From Phragmites australis (Eukaryota > Streptophyta > Magnoliopsida > Poales > Poaceae), in the NCBI RefSeq assembly GCF_958298935.1, contig NC_084942.1:18049501-18113500 (forward strand): a stretch of 64,000 nucleotides of DNA, given 5' to 3'. Position 1 is the stretch's first letter. Each line of letters opens with the position of its first letter. This document shows positions 46,404 through 58,800 of this stretch, one piece after another. The notes under the pieces are model-generated. The model worked only from the letters and a program-made list of their open reading frames with translations, was not told where the DNA came from and ran no database searches. The translations under genes were made by a program, and so were the position numbers.

Positions 46404-47719
46404 TGTATATGTGCATGTGTATATGTATATGTATATGTATATGTGCATGTGTATATATATGTATATGTGTATATATGTGTGTGTGTGTGTGTGTATAATC
46501 AGACGTTAAACTCACCTGACAATGAACAAGTATTTGAAACATTCTTGCCACATCAACAATTTCAGTAGCAGTTGTTGCAATTTTCACTATGTCAGCCCCT
46601 GTTGCTTGTATCTGAGCCACCAAATTTCCAAGCTCCTCTGCTGATGGAGTGTTCTCGAAATTATGGGACGAAACGATGAGCTTACAATTTTCAGGTTTCT
46701 TCCCAGAGACAAGTTTCATAAATTTATCAACAACCTGTACAACAACATGATCATAATAACCAACTGCCAACAGATTCACTGGTTCAGAAGACATATTTAA
46801 TTAACATTACCAACACATGACAATCATTAATCAAGTTATTGATGAATCAACATTAAACAGGGTTTATCTTTGTGGCTGTCACTTAAGTCCGAGAAATCAT
46901 AGCACGAGAATAAATTGCATCGAACTGTAGTCCAAGTCACAGATATCTAATTCTTCACTTGTATTGCACCACACAGGTACACAAACTTTTATTTGTCATT
47001 TCACCAATCATAAAGAAACAAACTGAAATCAAAGAAAGAAAACCGTTTTGCCAAACATTACTGCAAGCAGCGTAGTCTTGTGATTCACTTCCTCAAACGA
47101 AAAGAAATGCGGGTAGAACTAACCTTGAGCTCGATATCAACGTACTCGGCTCCCAGCTCCATTGCCAACAGGAGCGCCTCAAACCGTGGCTCATCTTCGC
47201 CTTCGTACTCGCCTCCTTCCCACTTCGGTCTGTGCAACCAACATCAAGCAATATACGTAGCTTAGGACGGCCGCAAACATCCTGAAACTTTCATACAAAA
47301 TTGAACAGACAAATACGAATTTCTGCTCTGATGATACAATACACTCTAAAATAAAAACCCCCATTTTCCCCCTACACAATTGTTCTCTCGGAATGCGCCA
47401 AGAAGCTCTCGCACACGAGAATGAAGAACCTAATCCCCGCCCCACCAACCGGGGCGGGGCAGCCAGGCCCAGACGGGACCCACCTGTAGGTGACGAGAGC
47501 CGGGAGCGGGCGGGGCTCAGCGAGGAGGACGGGCAGGTCCCTGCGCGGCGCGAAGCCGGCGAGGCAGTCGAGCCGGAGCTCCGCCACGTCGGCGCCGAGA
47601 GCGGCGGCGGCGCCCAGCTCCGCCGCCATCTCCCGGGGCGCCCGCGCTGTCGCCGGCACGCAGACAAGCGTCCGCGAAGGCCGCGCCACCGCCGCCGGGA
47701 CCACCGCCGACACCGACAT
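43722..47719 (-). CDS. Bifunctional 3-dehydroquinate dehydratase / shikimate dehydrogenase
   Basis: Ten minus-strand exons: 47484-47719, 47124-47229, 46516-46734, 45370-45716, 45185-45248, 44982-45087, 44762-44902, 44110-44258, 43857-44019 and 43722-43765. All joins keep frame, giving 524 residues. The dehydratase half has AELRLD (46-51), SSHNFENTP with His138, and Schiff-base Lys165 in ADIVKIA. The dehydrogenase half has [26 protein letters not shown] with Lys309, NTDYVGA with Asp346, the NADP-binding GAGGAGKAL (from 380) and the NRT motif at 403-405. It performs steps three and four of the shikimate pathway, from dehydroquinate to shikimate. The donor of exon 6 (GTTTCT) is weak but keeps the frame. 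ATG 47719 leaves only about 17 residues before the domain; an in-frame ATG at 47893 would add 58. Confidence 0.97.
45897..45934. repeat. (AT)n microsatellite in intron 3 of the shikimate-pathway gene
   Basis: About 19 AT units lie inside the 799-bp intron between exons 3 and 4. Length variation is likely. Confidence 0.95.
46342..46494. repeat. Compound (AT)n-(GTAT)n-(TG)n microsatellite in intron 3
   Basis: A run of AT units leads into GTAT repeats, mixed GTATAT/GTGCAT repeats and a final (TG)n stretch, ending about 20 bp from the exon 3 donor on the minus strand. The ORF that spells Tyr-Ile-His-Thr repeats through it is an artefact. Confidence 0.95.
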
Positions 47720-50142
47720 CGCCGTCGCAGGCGGGGGGGGGGGGGGGTCTACTGCGCTTTTGGTTGGTGGTTGCGTAGTTCGTGCGCTGCTATGTTTGTT
47801 CCCTCCGGGCAGCTGGTGGAGTCTGACGTGGCGCGTCGCGATTGGATTGGATCGTGGCCCTCGTGGGTGTATGCAAACGCATGGACACGCCATAGAATAG
47901 AAATGCTGAAATCTACTTACTTAAAAAAAAACTCTAAACCATGTATTGTCAGCCTCTTCGTCTACTCACCCACCTCTTTCATCTACCTGCATGCGTTCCG
48001 CTCCCGATCCCCACTCAGAGCCTCTCTCCGCTACTACAAAACTGTCATTCGCAAAACCATCACATAAATGGTGCCCCATCCATCCGCCCACACCGACTCA
48101 TGGGTCACGATCTGTGCGTGCGTTGTCTCCCCCAACTTGCCTCCCCTCCCCTCCCCTCCCTATCCCATCCCAATGTCTTCTTAGTTCGTTCTGATCCCCT
48201 CTAGAGCAGCAAGGCGTCGTCACGAGCCCTTTTTGTCATCGTCGAGTCGCCCTGATCACTTCTAGATCCGCACTCGCTTTCGCGCGGCAGCCCACGCCAC
48301 ACCTTCCCGCCGCCGTTCACACAATGCATCGGTGTTGCCCTCACGGCAGGGGCCTTCATCTGCTAATGCTAGAGGAAGATGGGGAGGTTTGGAGGAGGGA
48401 TGGCAGCACGGATGCCTCCCTTACGATGGATGGAGGGGTAGGCAAAGTCAGGCTTCATCCTCACACTGGAGGTCATGTCGGTATGCTCCTCTCCGTCCTC
48501 CTATCGTTTCCAATCCTAATATCCTCGCTGATGTCACTTCCTCATGCCTCCACGGACGCAACCTCCTCACTTCTGTCCCTGACGTCCTCACCGGCTCATC
48601 GCAATCGTTGCTGCCAGTGGCCTCTCTTGACCAAGCAGCACCTGCCTGTGTGCACAACAACGCACAATGGCAGCGGTGGAAGGAGATTCCGTCGAGGACG
48701 ACTCAATGGCGGGGAACTGACGAGGGAGGAGGGTGCCCCTGATGGAGAGGTTCCCTGGTGGTGTGGGCTGCGTAGGTGGTCAACGGCAGTGGAGTAGAGT
48801 AGCGTTGTAGATGCAGGGCCAACCTTGAGGGGGGTCGAGCGGGGTGGCCGTCCTAGGCCTCCAAAACCTAGGCCCCTCTTCATGTACCTATGTATAATAT
48901 ACATGTCTACTAATTCGTATGATAACATATAGAATTAGGTTTAAAATAGCAGGTAGGTCTAATAGTTTGCATAGTAGGACGTGGGTGGTCTAGTTCCTTC
49001 GATCCATAAAAAATCAAGTGACCTACTTGCATGCTTACCCTATTTGGCTATTTACCTATTTCGTGTTTTCTTCTAGCTAGACAGTCTAGTTTTCTGCGTT
49101 CCGCAGAACCACGACTCCAAGGCATTCCATATGCCCACAGCTTCGATCGAGGACAGATATCAGTCATTACTATATGAGTTTTCGTCGCTGGTTTTCCTCA
49201 TCTATAGTTTCTACTTCACATCAAATGGATTCGACCCTTATTGAGATCGCATATTTGAAATATAAAAAAGTCCCTGCTCGCTATGACGATTGATGGGTCC
49301 GGCTCCGTTGCACGGTACGAGGGCAGCTCCCACGTGCGCCTAATCTTTGCCATCATAAACCTGACCATTCACGCTACCAATCATAAAAGCACGCAGCCGG
49401 TTGACCATCAACAATTGAACCTAGCCGTTTAGCAGTAAGCAGCTGCCTACCAATGCAGCGTTTGTGCTATGGTGCTGTCACCTGCGAGCATATAGCTCCA
49501 AAGCCATACTATGACTGCAAGCTACCTGCTGCATGTATTGGTGAGCAACTAGAGCTGCATGCAGCAAGTTGTATATAGGTATACAGATACAATTGATCGA
49601 GTGAGTGTCTCTACCTAGCTAGCATGTATTAACGCAAGCATAAGTATGTGTACTCCGATCCCTCATAATTTTATTCCCATAAGTATTTACGATAATTTTG
49701 TTCCCGCAAGCATTTACGATAGACTAGAATAACCTAGAATACATCCGATCGTCAACTGGAATAACCTGGAATACATTCGATTGGACACAATCCATGTTGT
49801 TTCAGCTTATCATAACAGATGTATTTCAAGTTGTTTTAACTTATCGTAAATGCTCACGGACTACCTAAATATTATTTTTTACAGTTGATATATAAGTATT
49901 TTAATATTTATATTTAATAAGGTCACATTTTTAGTTCACCCTGACCACTAAAATCTTAGGATCTGCCGATGAAGACCGAGCTCAAATTCGCATCTACGAC
50001 GGACTGTGTGGGCTCGGATTGGAACACTTGAGTGGGGAATCGATTCAGCGCGGTTGCACTCTTGCCGTCAAATGCAGCGGCGTGCAGGGCACGGATGACG
50101 GGGATCATTATATGCCATGCACATATAATGATTATGTCGCTG
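47720..50142. other. Intergenic region upstream of the shikimate-pathway gene
   Basis: The right flank of the start codon has a 15-G tract (about 47733-47747), C-rich on the coding strand. A CCCCT-type repeat lies near 48142-48162. Plus-strand frames at 48324-48797 are open but have no recognised domain and weak codon character. A foldback is noted at 49711-49852. No gene is supported. Confidence 0.45.
49711..49852. repeat. Foldback (inverted repeat), MITE-like
   Basis: CATTTACGATAGACTAG... at 49711 is matched by the reverse complement of the right arm ending at 49852 (CATTTACGATAAGTTAA...), with AATACATC shared about 30 bp in. Arms are near 36 bp and separated by about 65 bp. A further GTATTTACGATAA copy lies at 49683. 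The class is unclear and no target-site duplication was recognised. Confidence 0.55.
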
Positions 50143-51218
50143 CCACTCCTTGCCACAGCTCCCTCGCCTACGCCTGTGATCCTAGCCACTGTCTCATCTC
50201 GTGCTGACGACCTCAAGATCAAGGTAACTAGCATAATCACATTGTACAGGAATAAGCATGGTTCAAACACTGAATTCAACTGATTATTAGGGGTTAAAGC
50301 GAGTGCTAGAATCTGATAGTAAATCATAGGATGTTGATGTGATGATCAAGAAGATGCTTGATTACTGATGCTATTGATTTCTTTTTGGATGTTGTGATAT
50401 GATGATCTGATGGTTAATTATTGAAATCATTTTTTTCCTCTGAGAACAACACGATTTCATATTCTCGGTTGACTAAAAGTTGCAATTTGGCCTTCTCTTG
50501 TCAGACTAGATACATGTTGAATTGGGAGATATATACCATATGGAATTGCGGTGATTTAATGAAGCTGATTTGGTAGTATTAAAAAAGAACATTTAAAGCG
50601 TGGTATGTTATTCAAGTCATTATTTGGCATTTTAATTGATCTCTGTCTACCGGCTACTGTTGACAAGTTGAGTTTTGATGTTGCAAAGATAGTCCGGTCT
50701 ATCTTTCGAAATGCATTAAATGTTAATCGACACTACTAATTGTCGTCTCATAACTACCCTAATAACTTCAGCCTGTGGCAAATAGGGGCCAATGTTAAGC
50801 ATGAATGCAGGCTATCAGTTTGATTTTGTAAGTCAGTGAACGATTTTATAAGCCAGAGAACGCATGCCATGAGTTTGATATTGCATAACTATTGTTAGCA
50901 CTAATTTGATGTGAAATGAATGCATGTTTGGCGTGAAATATTTGTTGTATGGCTGCTACCACATGTTTGGTGTGAAAGGTTTGCATGCAAACTGGTGTTA
51001 GCACTTGTGAAATATTTCCAACTGAAGATGTTAGGTACTGCGAGAGTTTGGTTTGGTTCACTTTGTTTAGTGCAATTCAGTCACGTAACATTTGATTTCA
51101 TTGACAATTTATCATGCAAGTGCACTGCTTTCATTCATGAGAACTGATAGGCATGCATCTGCAGAAAGTGCTTTCTGACTGCTTACAATTTAGAAATTGT
51201 GTTTCTCCTTGAAACCAT
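50143..51218. repeat. 1.1-kb direct repeat, copy 1
   Basis: This segment runs from CCACTCCTTGCCACAGCTCC to TGAAACCATGTTGC and matches 54495-55584 over its whole length with scattered substitutions and small indels (clearly above 90% identity by eye). It has no credible ORF. It is followed on the right by a Helitron-like tail, so it may be part of a non-autonomous element. Confidence 0.9.
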
Positions 51219-51288
51219 GTTGCCATGACGTCGACCTCCCCACCTTCCTCCAGCTTCCTCGACCAGGCCCTTGTCGAATTCCATGGTG

Positions 51289-51560
51289 CATTTTGTACTC
51301 ATGTGAATTCAGACAAAAAGAACAAGGACATCATTATGCTATTTTGGAATATGTTTCAGTCATATGTATTATCTCGTGAAAATTTTCGATTCCCATTGCA
51401 ATGCACGAGCATTTAACTATCAAACTTATTTTTGTACTCCTATGAATTCAGACAAAAAGAATAAGGACATCGTTATGTTATTTTGGAATATGTTTCGGTC
51501 ATCTTTATTATCCCATGAAATTTTTTTATTCTCATTGCAACGCACGAGCATTTAACTAGT
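51289..51560 (+). mobile_element. Duplicated Helitron-like 3' tail
   Basis: Two ~140-bp units (51289-51417, 51429-51557) share TTTTGTACTC, AATTCAGACAAAAAGAA, TATTTTGGAATATGTTTC and a tail TTGCAA(T/C)GCACGAGCATTT. The second ends AACTAG followed by T, matching Helitron CTRR-T ends, and CTCAT/ACGAG before it can form a weak hairpin. The first ends ACTATC, no longer canonical. The 5' end of the element is not identified. Confidence 0.4.
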
Positions 51561-51591
51561 GAAAGGAAAAAAGGGAGAGGCCCCATCTCTG

Positions 51592-51920
51592 TGTCACAAG
51601 ACAAGATACGGCCACCACTTCATTGACTACGGCCCAAGACACGAACTACATTCGAGCTCAGTGAGACACAGGCTGGGCCCAAAAGCCCAATGTGCTATTC
51701 CTGAATGCTATGTGCGCCAAATGAGGTGTTGGCAAGTGGACACATATAGGAGAGATCTTAGTGATAGAGAGGGGCGAGGAAAAAGACATGAACTCTCTCT
51801 CCCCATGAACTCTTAAACCCATAACCTCTCCGATGAAACTTGATCTCGTTCTACCTTGGATTCTAATGCTACCCACTCCGAGTTCTACTCAATTGCTTCT
51901 CACACTTCTTGGTCGTAACA
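51592..51920 (+). mobile_element. 5' LTR of the Gypsy element
   Basis: It starts TGTCACAAGACAAGATACGG and ends GGTCGTAACA, so it has TG...CA ends. The first ~47 bp recur at 59309 after a polypurine tract, which identifies the 3' LTR start. At 329 bp it is short for a grass Gypsy LTR. Confidence 0.85.
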
Positions 51921-51922
51921 TA

Positions 51923-51934
51923 TGGCATCAGAGC
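51923..51934 (+). promoter_or_regulatory. Primer-binding site (initiator tRNA-Met type)
   Basis: TGGCATCAGAGC lies two bases after the LTR. It differs by one base from TGGTATCAGAGC, the usual plant site complementary to initiator methionine tRNA. Confidence 0.85.
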
Positions 51935-51989
51935 AGTTTCGATCCTAGCAGATCCACTGGAGTAAGTCGCTCGCCCTCAACAGTAAAAG

Positions 51990-53104
51990 TGAGAACAAAG
52001 GAAGACGGCGGAGATCATGAAGGTATTGGCAGAGTTGAAGGCATCCAATACTATGATCCTAAAGACCGTGAAGGATATGAGCCCGACGATGAAGGCTCTC
52101 ACGTGTTGGAAGCCGGAAATGGAGGCATCGGTGAATGATCTATGGAGCGAGGTCAAGGATCTGCGAGCGCAAGTTCTACAGATCGACATTGGGGTAAAGG
52201 GAGGCAGACAAGGTGATGGTCGACCTCCATTGCTTCCGCTGGCCCCGCATTGAATCGATTGGATGATCCCCACTCCTCCGGAGAGCGGTGATCATGGGCC
52301 AGGTAGCCACAACATGGAAATTCGAACCAGGGTGAGAAATTGGGGAATTTCACCACCGGTCAAGGGTATGACCTATTTCACAGATCCATCTCCTACTCCT
52401 TTTCCTTCGGATTTGGTGTCGCAATCGTTTGGGGGTAACAAACAGCCTTACCACCACATTTGGATTTTCCGCAATTTGATTGGGGAAGGACCAAAATCAT
52501 GGAAAATTTAGTGTGAGACATATTTTTGCATTTTTCATGTGCAACATGAATTGTGGGTAAACATAGCTACCAGCACTTCACTGGTAGTGCAGCTTTTTTG
52601 TTTCAAACCACCAAGTTTTCCACCACAATCATAGATTCGGAGGAATTCACCTCTGTAATCAATAAAATTTTTGGCCAAGATGAGTTTCAACAATCCCTAC
52701 GCCAATTTACTCGCCTTAGGCAAACCTCTAATGTCTCAAACTACACAGAATGATTCACTATCCTCATGCATAGTTTGATGGCGCATCATGCCTCTTAGGA
52801 CCCAATGTTTTTCATAGCAAAATTTCTAGAAGGGCTCAGGGACATTATACGTGTGGCTGTGATTTTGCATCGACCCCAAAATATCAATACTGCCATGTCC
52901 TTGGCTTGTTTGCAGGAAGAAGTACTGGAGGCCACCAAGTGCCGTGACTGTTGCCCTAATATGCTACCAAGCTCACGTGGTCTGGTTCGATCTGCCTTGT
53001 CATTGCCTCCTCCACATGTCAGCAAAGTGTGAACGCATCACCGGACAGACTTGAAGACAAGTGTGGCTTAGAAGCTACCAGGGCGAACGACAGTGATGAT
53101 CGAC
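51990..53104 (+). pseudogene. Gypsy gag, decayed
   Basis: Frames 52017-52253, 52263-52511, 52553-52753 and 52805-53032 together cover a chromovirus-type gag: a coiled-coil start (VNDLWSEVKDLRAQVLQ), the capsid segment CETYFCIFHVQHELW, FGQDEFQQSLRQFTRLRQTS and a later block FIAKFLEGLRDIIRVAV. Stops and shifts separate them. No zinc knuckle is recognisable. Gag would form the particle core. Confidence 0.7.
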
Positions 53105-53801
53105 TTGCAACGCTTCGTGCTCACTTAGGGCGCAGGGTCTATGCTATCTCTGTTGGGAGAAACGGGCTCCAGATCACAAATGTGCTACCACAATCCAGCT
53201 TCATGTGGTAGAAGAGATCTTAGACTATTTGCAATCCGACAATTAGTTGGCGCCCATGATTCCGATTTCTGAAGGAGACAACACCAGTGATATGGACATA
53301 TTGATGACCATTTCTCAATAAGCAGTGAAGGGGACTAAATCACATAAGACCATTTTCTTATAAGGCCATATTCATAAGACAACAGTTTTAATGCTTGTTG
53401 ATTCAGGGAGCTCCCATTCAAAAGACATATTGATTTTCAAGAGGCTTGCCGTATCCAATCAGTCATCCACGTCTTGTAGCTGCGCAAGGCGCTTCCTTCG
53501 GTGACAATGGCGCAAGATCAATTGCCCACGTAGCTGACAGAAGACGATCCTCCACCTGTGCCCGAGAAGATCCTGCAACGACGCTTGCATCAACGTGGCT
53601 CCAAGGCTGCAGTTTCAAATACACCCTCGTGACATCAATGCGGCTGACAGAAGATCGATCAAATGCTGGTGCAGTGGACGAGACAACCTGGCTAACAGAA
53701 GATTGATCAACGCTTGCATCAACGTGGCTGACAGAAGATCGATCAAGTGCTGGTGCAGTGGACAGGACAATCGGTAACCCTCGCGACATGGGAGGGGCTA
53801 T

Positions 53802-54494
53802 TGTCATGCCCGGTTTTTCAAAAGAACAACCAGGTGTATTCCACATATATGCCATGATCTATTTTATCATACACGCGGTGACATCATCAGTGATATACAG
53901 TTCTATATCGAACAAAATAACTTTATTAAAACAAATACCAGAATTTTTAAACCGCAGCGGAAGAACAAGAGGAAAATCCAACGAAGGCTTCAGGGCACAC
54001 CACAGGCAATCGACTGGGGGCAACGCGACCTATGACGTTCTGTCTTCACTGTAGTCTTCAACTTCCTTGATCTTTGTGTAGCCTTCTCTAACTGAGCAAC
54101 ATTTATTATTGGAAATAACAAGTGTGAGTACATATCGTACTCTGCAAGTGTAGAAAAATATGACATGAGGGCTTAAGTCAAGAAAAGATTAGACACTAGT
54201 TTACTGCACTAAGCAACCTTAACCTATAACTCTCTGAATCAGACATCCTATTTACTAAGTGTGAAGACACAACTTAAACAAGAGGAACAGCTATCCAAAC
54301 TCACCACATATTCCATATCTGGCTACCATAACTCACCAGATAATCCCATTACCTGGTTACCCGACCATCCATACCAGAACCTTGATCCCAACTAATCAAA
54401 AAGAAGTTCAAGCCGCTCTTGACCTTGACCACGGCTGATCGATCAATTTATACTCTGCAGAGTTTGCACACTTTACCACGAGTCATGATCCTAA
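53802..54494 (+). mobile_element. Inserted repeat fragment starting TGTCATGCCCGG
   Basis: A sharp switch from Gypsy sequence occurs at about 53801 and a new sequence begins TGTCATGCCCGG, resembling the element end at 5302. A CCGCAGCGGAAGAA motif lies near 53955. There is no ORF. The right end merges into the second copy of the 1.1-kb repeat at 54495; no target-site duplication is seen. Confidence 0.4.
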
Positions 54495-55584
54495 CCACTC
54501 CCTGCCACAGCTCCCTGCCTACGCCCGTGATCCTAGCCACTGTCTCATCTCGTGCTGACGGCCTCAAGATCAAGGTAACTAGCATAATCACTTTGTACAA
54601 GAATAAGCATGGTTCAAACACTGGATTCGACCAATTATTAGGGGTTAAAGCGAGTGCTAGAATATGATAGTAAATCATAGGATGTTTATGTGATGATTAA
54701 GAAGATGCTTGATTACTGATGCTGTTGATTTCTTTTTGGATGTTGTGATATGATGATCTGATGGTTAATTATTGAAATCGTTTTTTGTTTCCTCTAAGAA
54801 CCAGCACGACTTCATATTCTCGGTTGACTAAAGTTGCAATTTGGCCTTCTCTTGTCAGACTAGATACATGTTGAATTGGGAGATATATGTCATATGGAAT
54901 TGCGGTGATTTAATGAAGCTGATTTGGTAGTATTAAAAAAGAACATTTAAAGCGTGGTATGTTACTCAAGTCATTATTTGGCATTTTAATTTATCTCTGT
55001 CTACTGGCTATTGTTGACAAGTTGAGTTTTGATGTTGCGAAGAAGGTTTGGTCTATCTTATAAAATGCATCAGAAATAGGTAATCGACACTACTAATTGT
55101 CGTCTCATAACTACCCTAATAACTTCAGCCAGTGGCAAATAGGGGCCAATGTTAAGCATGAATGTAGGCCATCAATTTGATTTTGTAAGCTAGTGAACAA
55201 TTTTGTAAGCCAGTGAATGCATGCCATGAGTTTGATATTGCATGACTGTTGTTAGCATTAATTTGATGTGAAATGAATGCATGTTTGGCGTGAAATATTT
55301 GTTGTACAGGTGCTACCACATGTTTGGTGTGAAAGGTTTGCATGCAAACTGGTGTTAGCACTTATGAAATATTTCCAACTGAAGTGGTTAGGTATTGCAA
55401 GAGTTTGGTTTGGTTCATTTTGTTTAGTACAATTCAGTTACGTTTTAACATTTGATTTCATTGACATTTTTTCATGCAAGTGCACACTGCTTTCATTCAT
55501 GAGAACTGATAGGCATGCATCCCACAGAAAGTGCTTTCTAACTGCTTACAATTTAGAAACTGTGTTTCTCCTTGAAACCATGTT
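54495..55584. repeat. 1.1-kb direct repeat, copy 2
   Basis: This copy matches 50143-51218. At its right end it switches to Gypsy sequence exactly at TTGC (55583-55586), a tetranucleotide shared by both partners. It therefore lost the Helitron-like tail, LTR and gag that follow copy 1. Confidence 0.9.
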
Positions 55585-55869
55585 GCAACGCTTCGTGCTC
55601 ACTTAGGGTGCAGGGTCTATGCTATCTCGGTTGGGAGAAATGGGCTCTAGATCACAAATGCGCTACCACAATCCAGCTTCATGTGGTAGAAGAGATCTTA
55701 GACTATTTGCAATCCGACAATTAGTTGGTGCCCATGATTCCGATTTCTGAAGGAGACAACACCAATGATATTGACATATTGATGACCATTTCTCAATAAG
55801 CAGTGAAGGGGACTAAATCACATAAGACCATTTTCTTATAAGGCCATATTCAAAAGACAACGGTTTTAA

Positions 55870-58800
55870 TGCTTGTTGATTCAGGGAGCTCCCATTGTTT
55901 TGTCAGTGAAGCATTAGCGGCTCAGATATCTAGGGTTGTTATAGCAGCAGTCCTAGTGAGGGTGTAGATAGCAGATGGTGGCATTTTGTTGTGTTACAAA
56001 GAAATTGGTGATTGGCAATGGTGGATCCAGGGACATTCCTATTGTTGTACAATGAAGGTACTGCCCTAGGGATGTTATGATGTTATTTTGGGGATTGATT
56101 GGCTAGATCCTCTAAGCCCAATGAGTATACACTAGGGTCTCAAGACTATGTCCTTCAATAACCAAAATCACTAGGTTACCTTACAAGGAGTGGTACCTCA
56201 CTTATTTGAGTGTGCAAGGATCTCAGCCACCCATCTTAAGAGCTTAGTAAACCGAGGTCCCATCCAGGCAATGGTCCAATTATGCCAAATAGCCGGTAGG
56301 ACTGAAGAAGACATCTTACCAATGGATATTCAGAGGCTGTTGCAAGAGTTCGATAGCTTGTTTGTTGAGCCAAAAGGATTGCCACCGACCAGAGCATTTG
56401 ATCACTCTATACCTCTTGTACCAGGAGCTAAACCAATGAACATAAGACCTTATCGATACAATCCAGCATAGAAAAATGAAATTGAGAAGCAAGTGCAAGA
56501 GATGCTAGTGCATGGAGTGATCAAACACAAAAACAACCCTTTTTTCTTCCCCGGTCTTACTAGTCTGGAAGAAGGATGGTACGCGATTGATTTGCGTGGA
56601 TTATCGCCTTTTGAATGCGATTACAGTCAAGAATTGGTGCCTACTTCCAATCATCGATGAACTCCTCGATGAATTATCAGGTGCTTGTTGGTTTCCCAGC
56701 TTGGACCTTCGAGCCGGATATCACCAAATACGAATGATGCATGCGGATGAACTAAAAACGACGCTCAAGACACACAACGGCCACTACGAATTTCGTGTGA
56801 TGGCATATGGACTCACTGGGGGAACGACGACCTTTCAGGTTGTTATAAACACTATCCTTGGTCCTCTACTCAAGAAGGGGGTGTTGGTCTTCATCAATGA
56901 TATTCTTATCTACAGCCTCACACTGGCGGAGCACACTTAGACACTACGGCAGGTGTTCACCATCCTGATAGAGAACAAGCTGAAGATCAAGATACCCGAG
57001 TGTGCATTTGCGCTGTAGTAACTCACATACTTAGGACATGTTATTAGTGTAGAGGGAGTTGCCAGTGACACAAAGAACATCGAAGCTATCCAGAATTGGC
57101 CACCGCCCTAATCGGTCAAGGAAGTGAGGGGATTTCTTGAATTCGCCAGCTACTACCACAAACGTGTGTGCAACTTTGGTATATTGAGCCACACATTGAC
57201 CGATTTGCTCAAAAAACAAGCCACATTTCGATGGACCAGTCTGGAAGCAGAGGCTTTCCACGCGCTCAAGCACACTCTGATCTCAGTGCCTATCTTAGCA
57301 TTGCCGGATTTTGGTAAACACTTCATGGTTGAAATGGACGCATCCGACAACGGGATCAGAGCAGTGTTGATGCAGGATTATCACCCAGTGGGGTATCTAA
57401 GTAATTCCTTGGGGCAAAAGCATAGATAACTATCCACTTACGAGAAATAATGCTTGGTGATCTTGATGGATGTTGATCACTGACGTGCTTACCTGCAGAG
57501 CGACAAGTTCCTCATTCATACTGATCAGCGCAGCTTGAGCCACCTGCACGATCAATGATTGACAACTCCGTGGCAGCAGAAGGCCATGGCGAAGCTCCTA
57601 GGATTCCAATATCGAATCACATATAAGAAAAGGTGGGACAACACAGCGGCGAGCGCATTATCACACTATGAGCCAAACAGAGCAGTGGTTCTGATGGTGA
57701 CATCTTCTTACGTCCCAGTGTGGGTGTCAGACATTGTGAAGGGATATGAACAGGATCCGCACACAAATGAGTTAATCGCCAAAATCACCCTCAACCCCAC
57801 CATGGTGCCACACTATCAATTGAAGGAGGGCGTCATTAGGTACAAGGCATGCATCTGGGTCGACAGAAACACAGCGACACAACTGGCATTTTGCGCGCGC
57901 TCCACTCCAATGTCGTGGGTGGCCACTCAAGCATACATGCAACTTATAGTAGAGTCCGGAAACTATTCGCATGGCCAAGACTCAAATAACATGTGAAGGG
58001 ATTTGTCACCAATTGCACGATTTGTCAGCAGGCCAAGCCTGAGCACGTGAAGTATCCAGGTATGCTCTAGCCGCTGCCAGTACCAGAGCAAGCTTGGCAA
58101 ATTGTCTTGTTATACTTCATAGAGGGCCTTCCTCGATCTGTCGGCTTCAACATCATCATAGTTGTGGTGAACAAACTCACAAGGTACACCCTTTTTCATT
58201 CCTTTCGCTCATACTTATATAGCTTGGGATGTGGCACATGCTTATCTGAAAAATATGTATAAGTTGCATGGGTTACCTTAGTCACTCATGTCAGACCATG
58301 ATTGTATATTCATCGGTGTGTTGTGGAAGGAATTCTTCAAATTGGCAAGCATGCAATTGAACATGAGCTCAACGTATCATCCACAAACGGACAGGCAAAC
58401 CGAGGGGGTTAATTAGTGCCTCGAAGCCTATCTCCGGTGCTTTGTCCATTCGCGCCCCAACAATTGTAATTCATGGTTAGCGCTTGCCGAATTTTGGTAC
58501 AACACTTCCCCTCACTCTGCTTTGGAATGTTCACCTTTTGAAGCTTTGTATGGTCATGCTCTCCGGCAGTTTGGACTCTCTGATCCTTCAGTAAGCATGG
58601 TGTCAGACTTGGCAGAGTGGGCGAAAGAGAGGCAATTACACTTGGCTCTACTGCGTCAACACTTGACCGGAGCTCGTCAGCGCATGAAAGACCAAGCTAA
58701 TTGGAAGCACTCTGAGCGCACATTCCAGGAGGGCGACTGGGTGTATTTGAAACTGCAGCCATACATGCAATCATTGGTGGCAATTAGATCTAACAACAAT

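Larger units (their letters stand above)
51592..53801 (+). mobile_element. Gypsy element copy 1, internally deleted
   Basis: It has a 329-bp LTR, a primer-binding site, a decayed gag, the start of protease, then a deletion junction at about 53418-53431 that removes nearly all pol. After the junction the sequence equals the element's 3' end (matching 58866-59235). It is cut at about 53801 by another repeat. Comparison with copy 2 (55583-59355) makes the deletion clear. Confidence 0.85.

Noticed and set aside
46333..46794. 153-codon minus ORF with Tyr-Ile-His-Thr repeats
   Set aside because: Its N-terminal part is real exon 3, but the frame then runs through the intron donor into a microsatellite.
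48324..48797. 157-codon plus ORF as a host gene
   Set aside because: A second overlapping frame of similar size is open, no domain is recognised, and splice or leader context is lacking.
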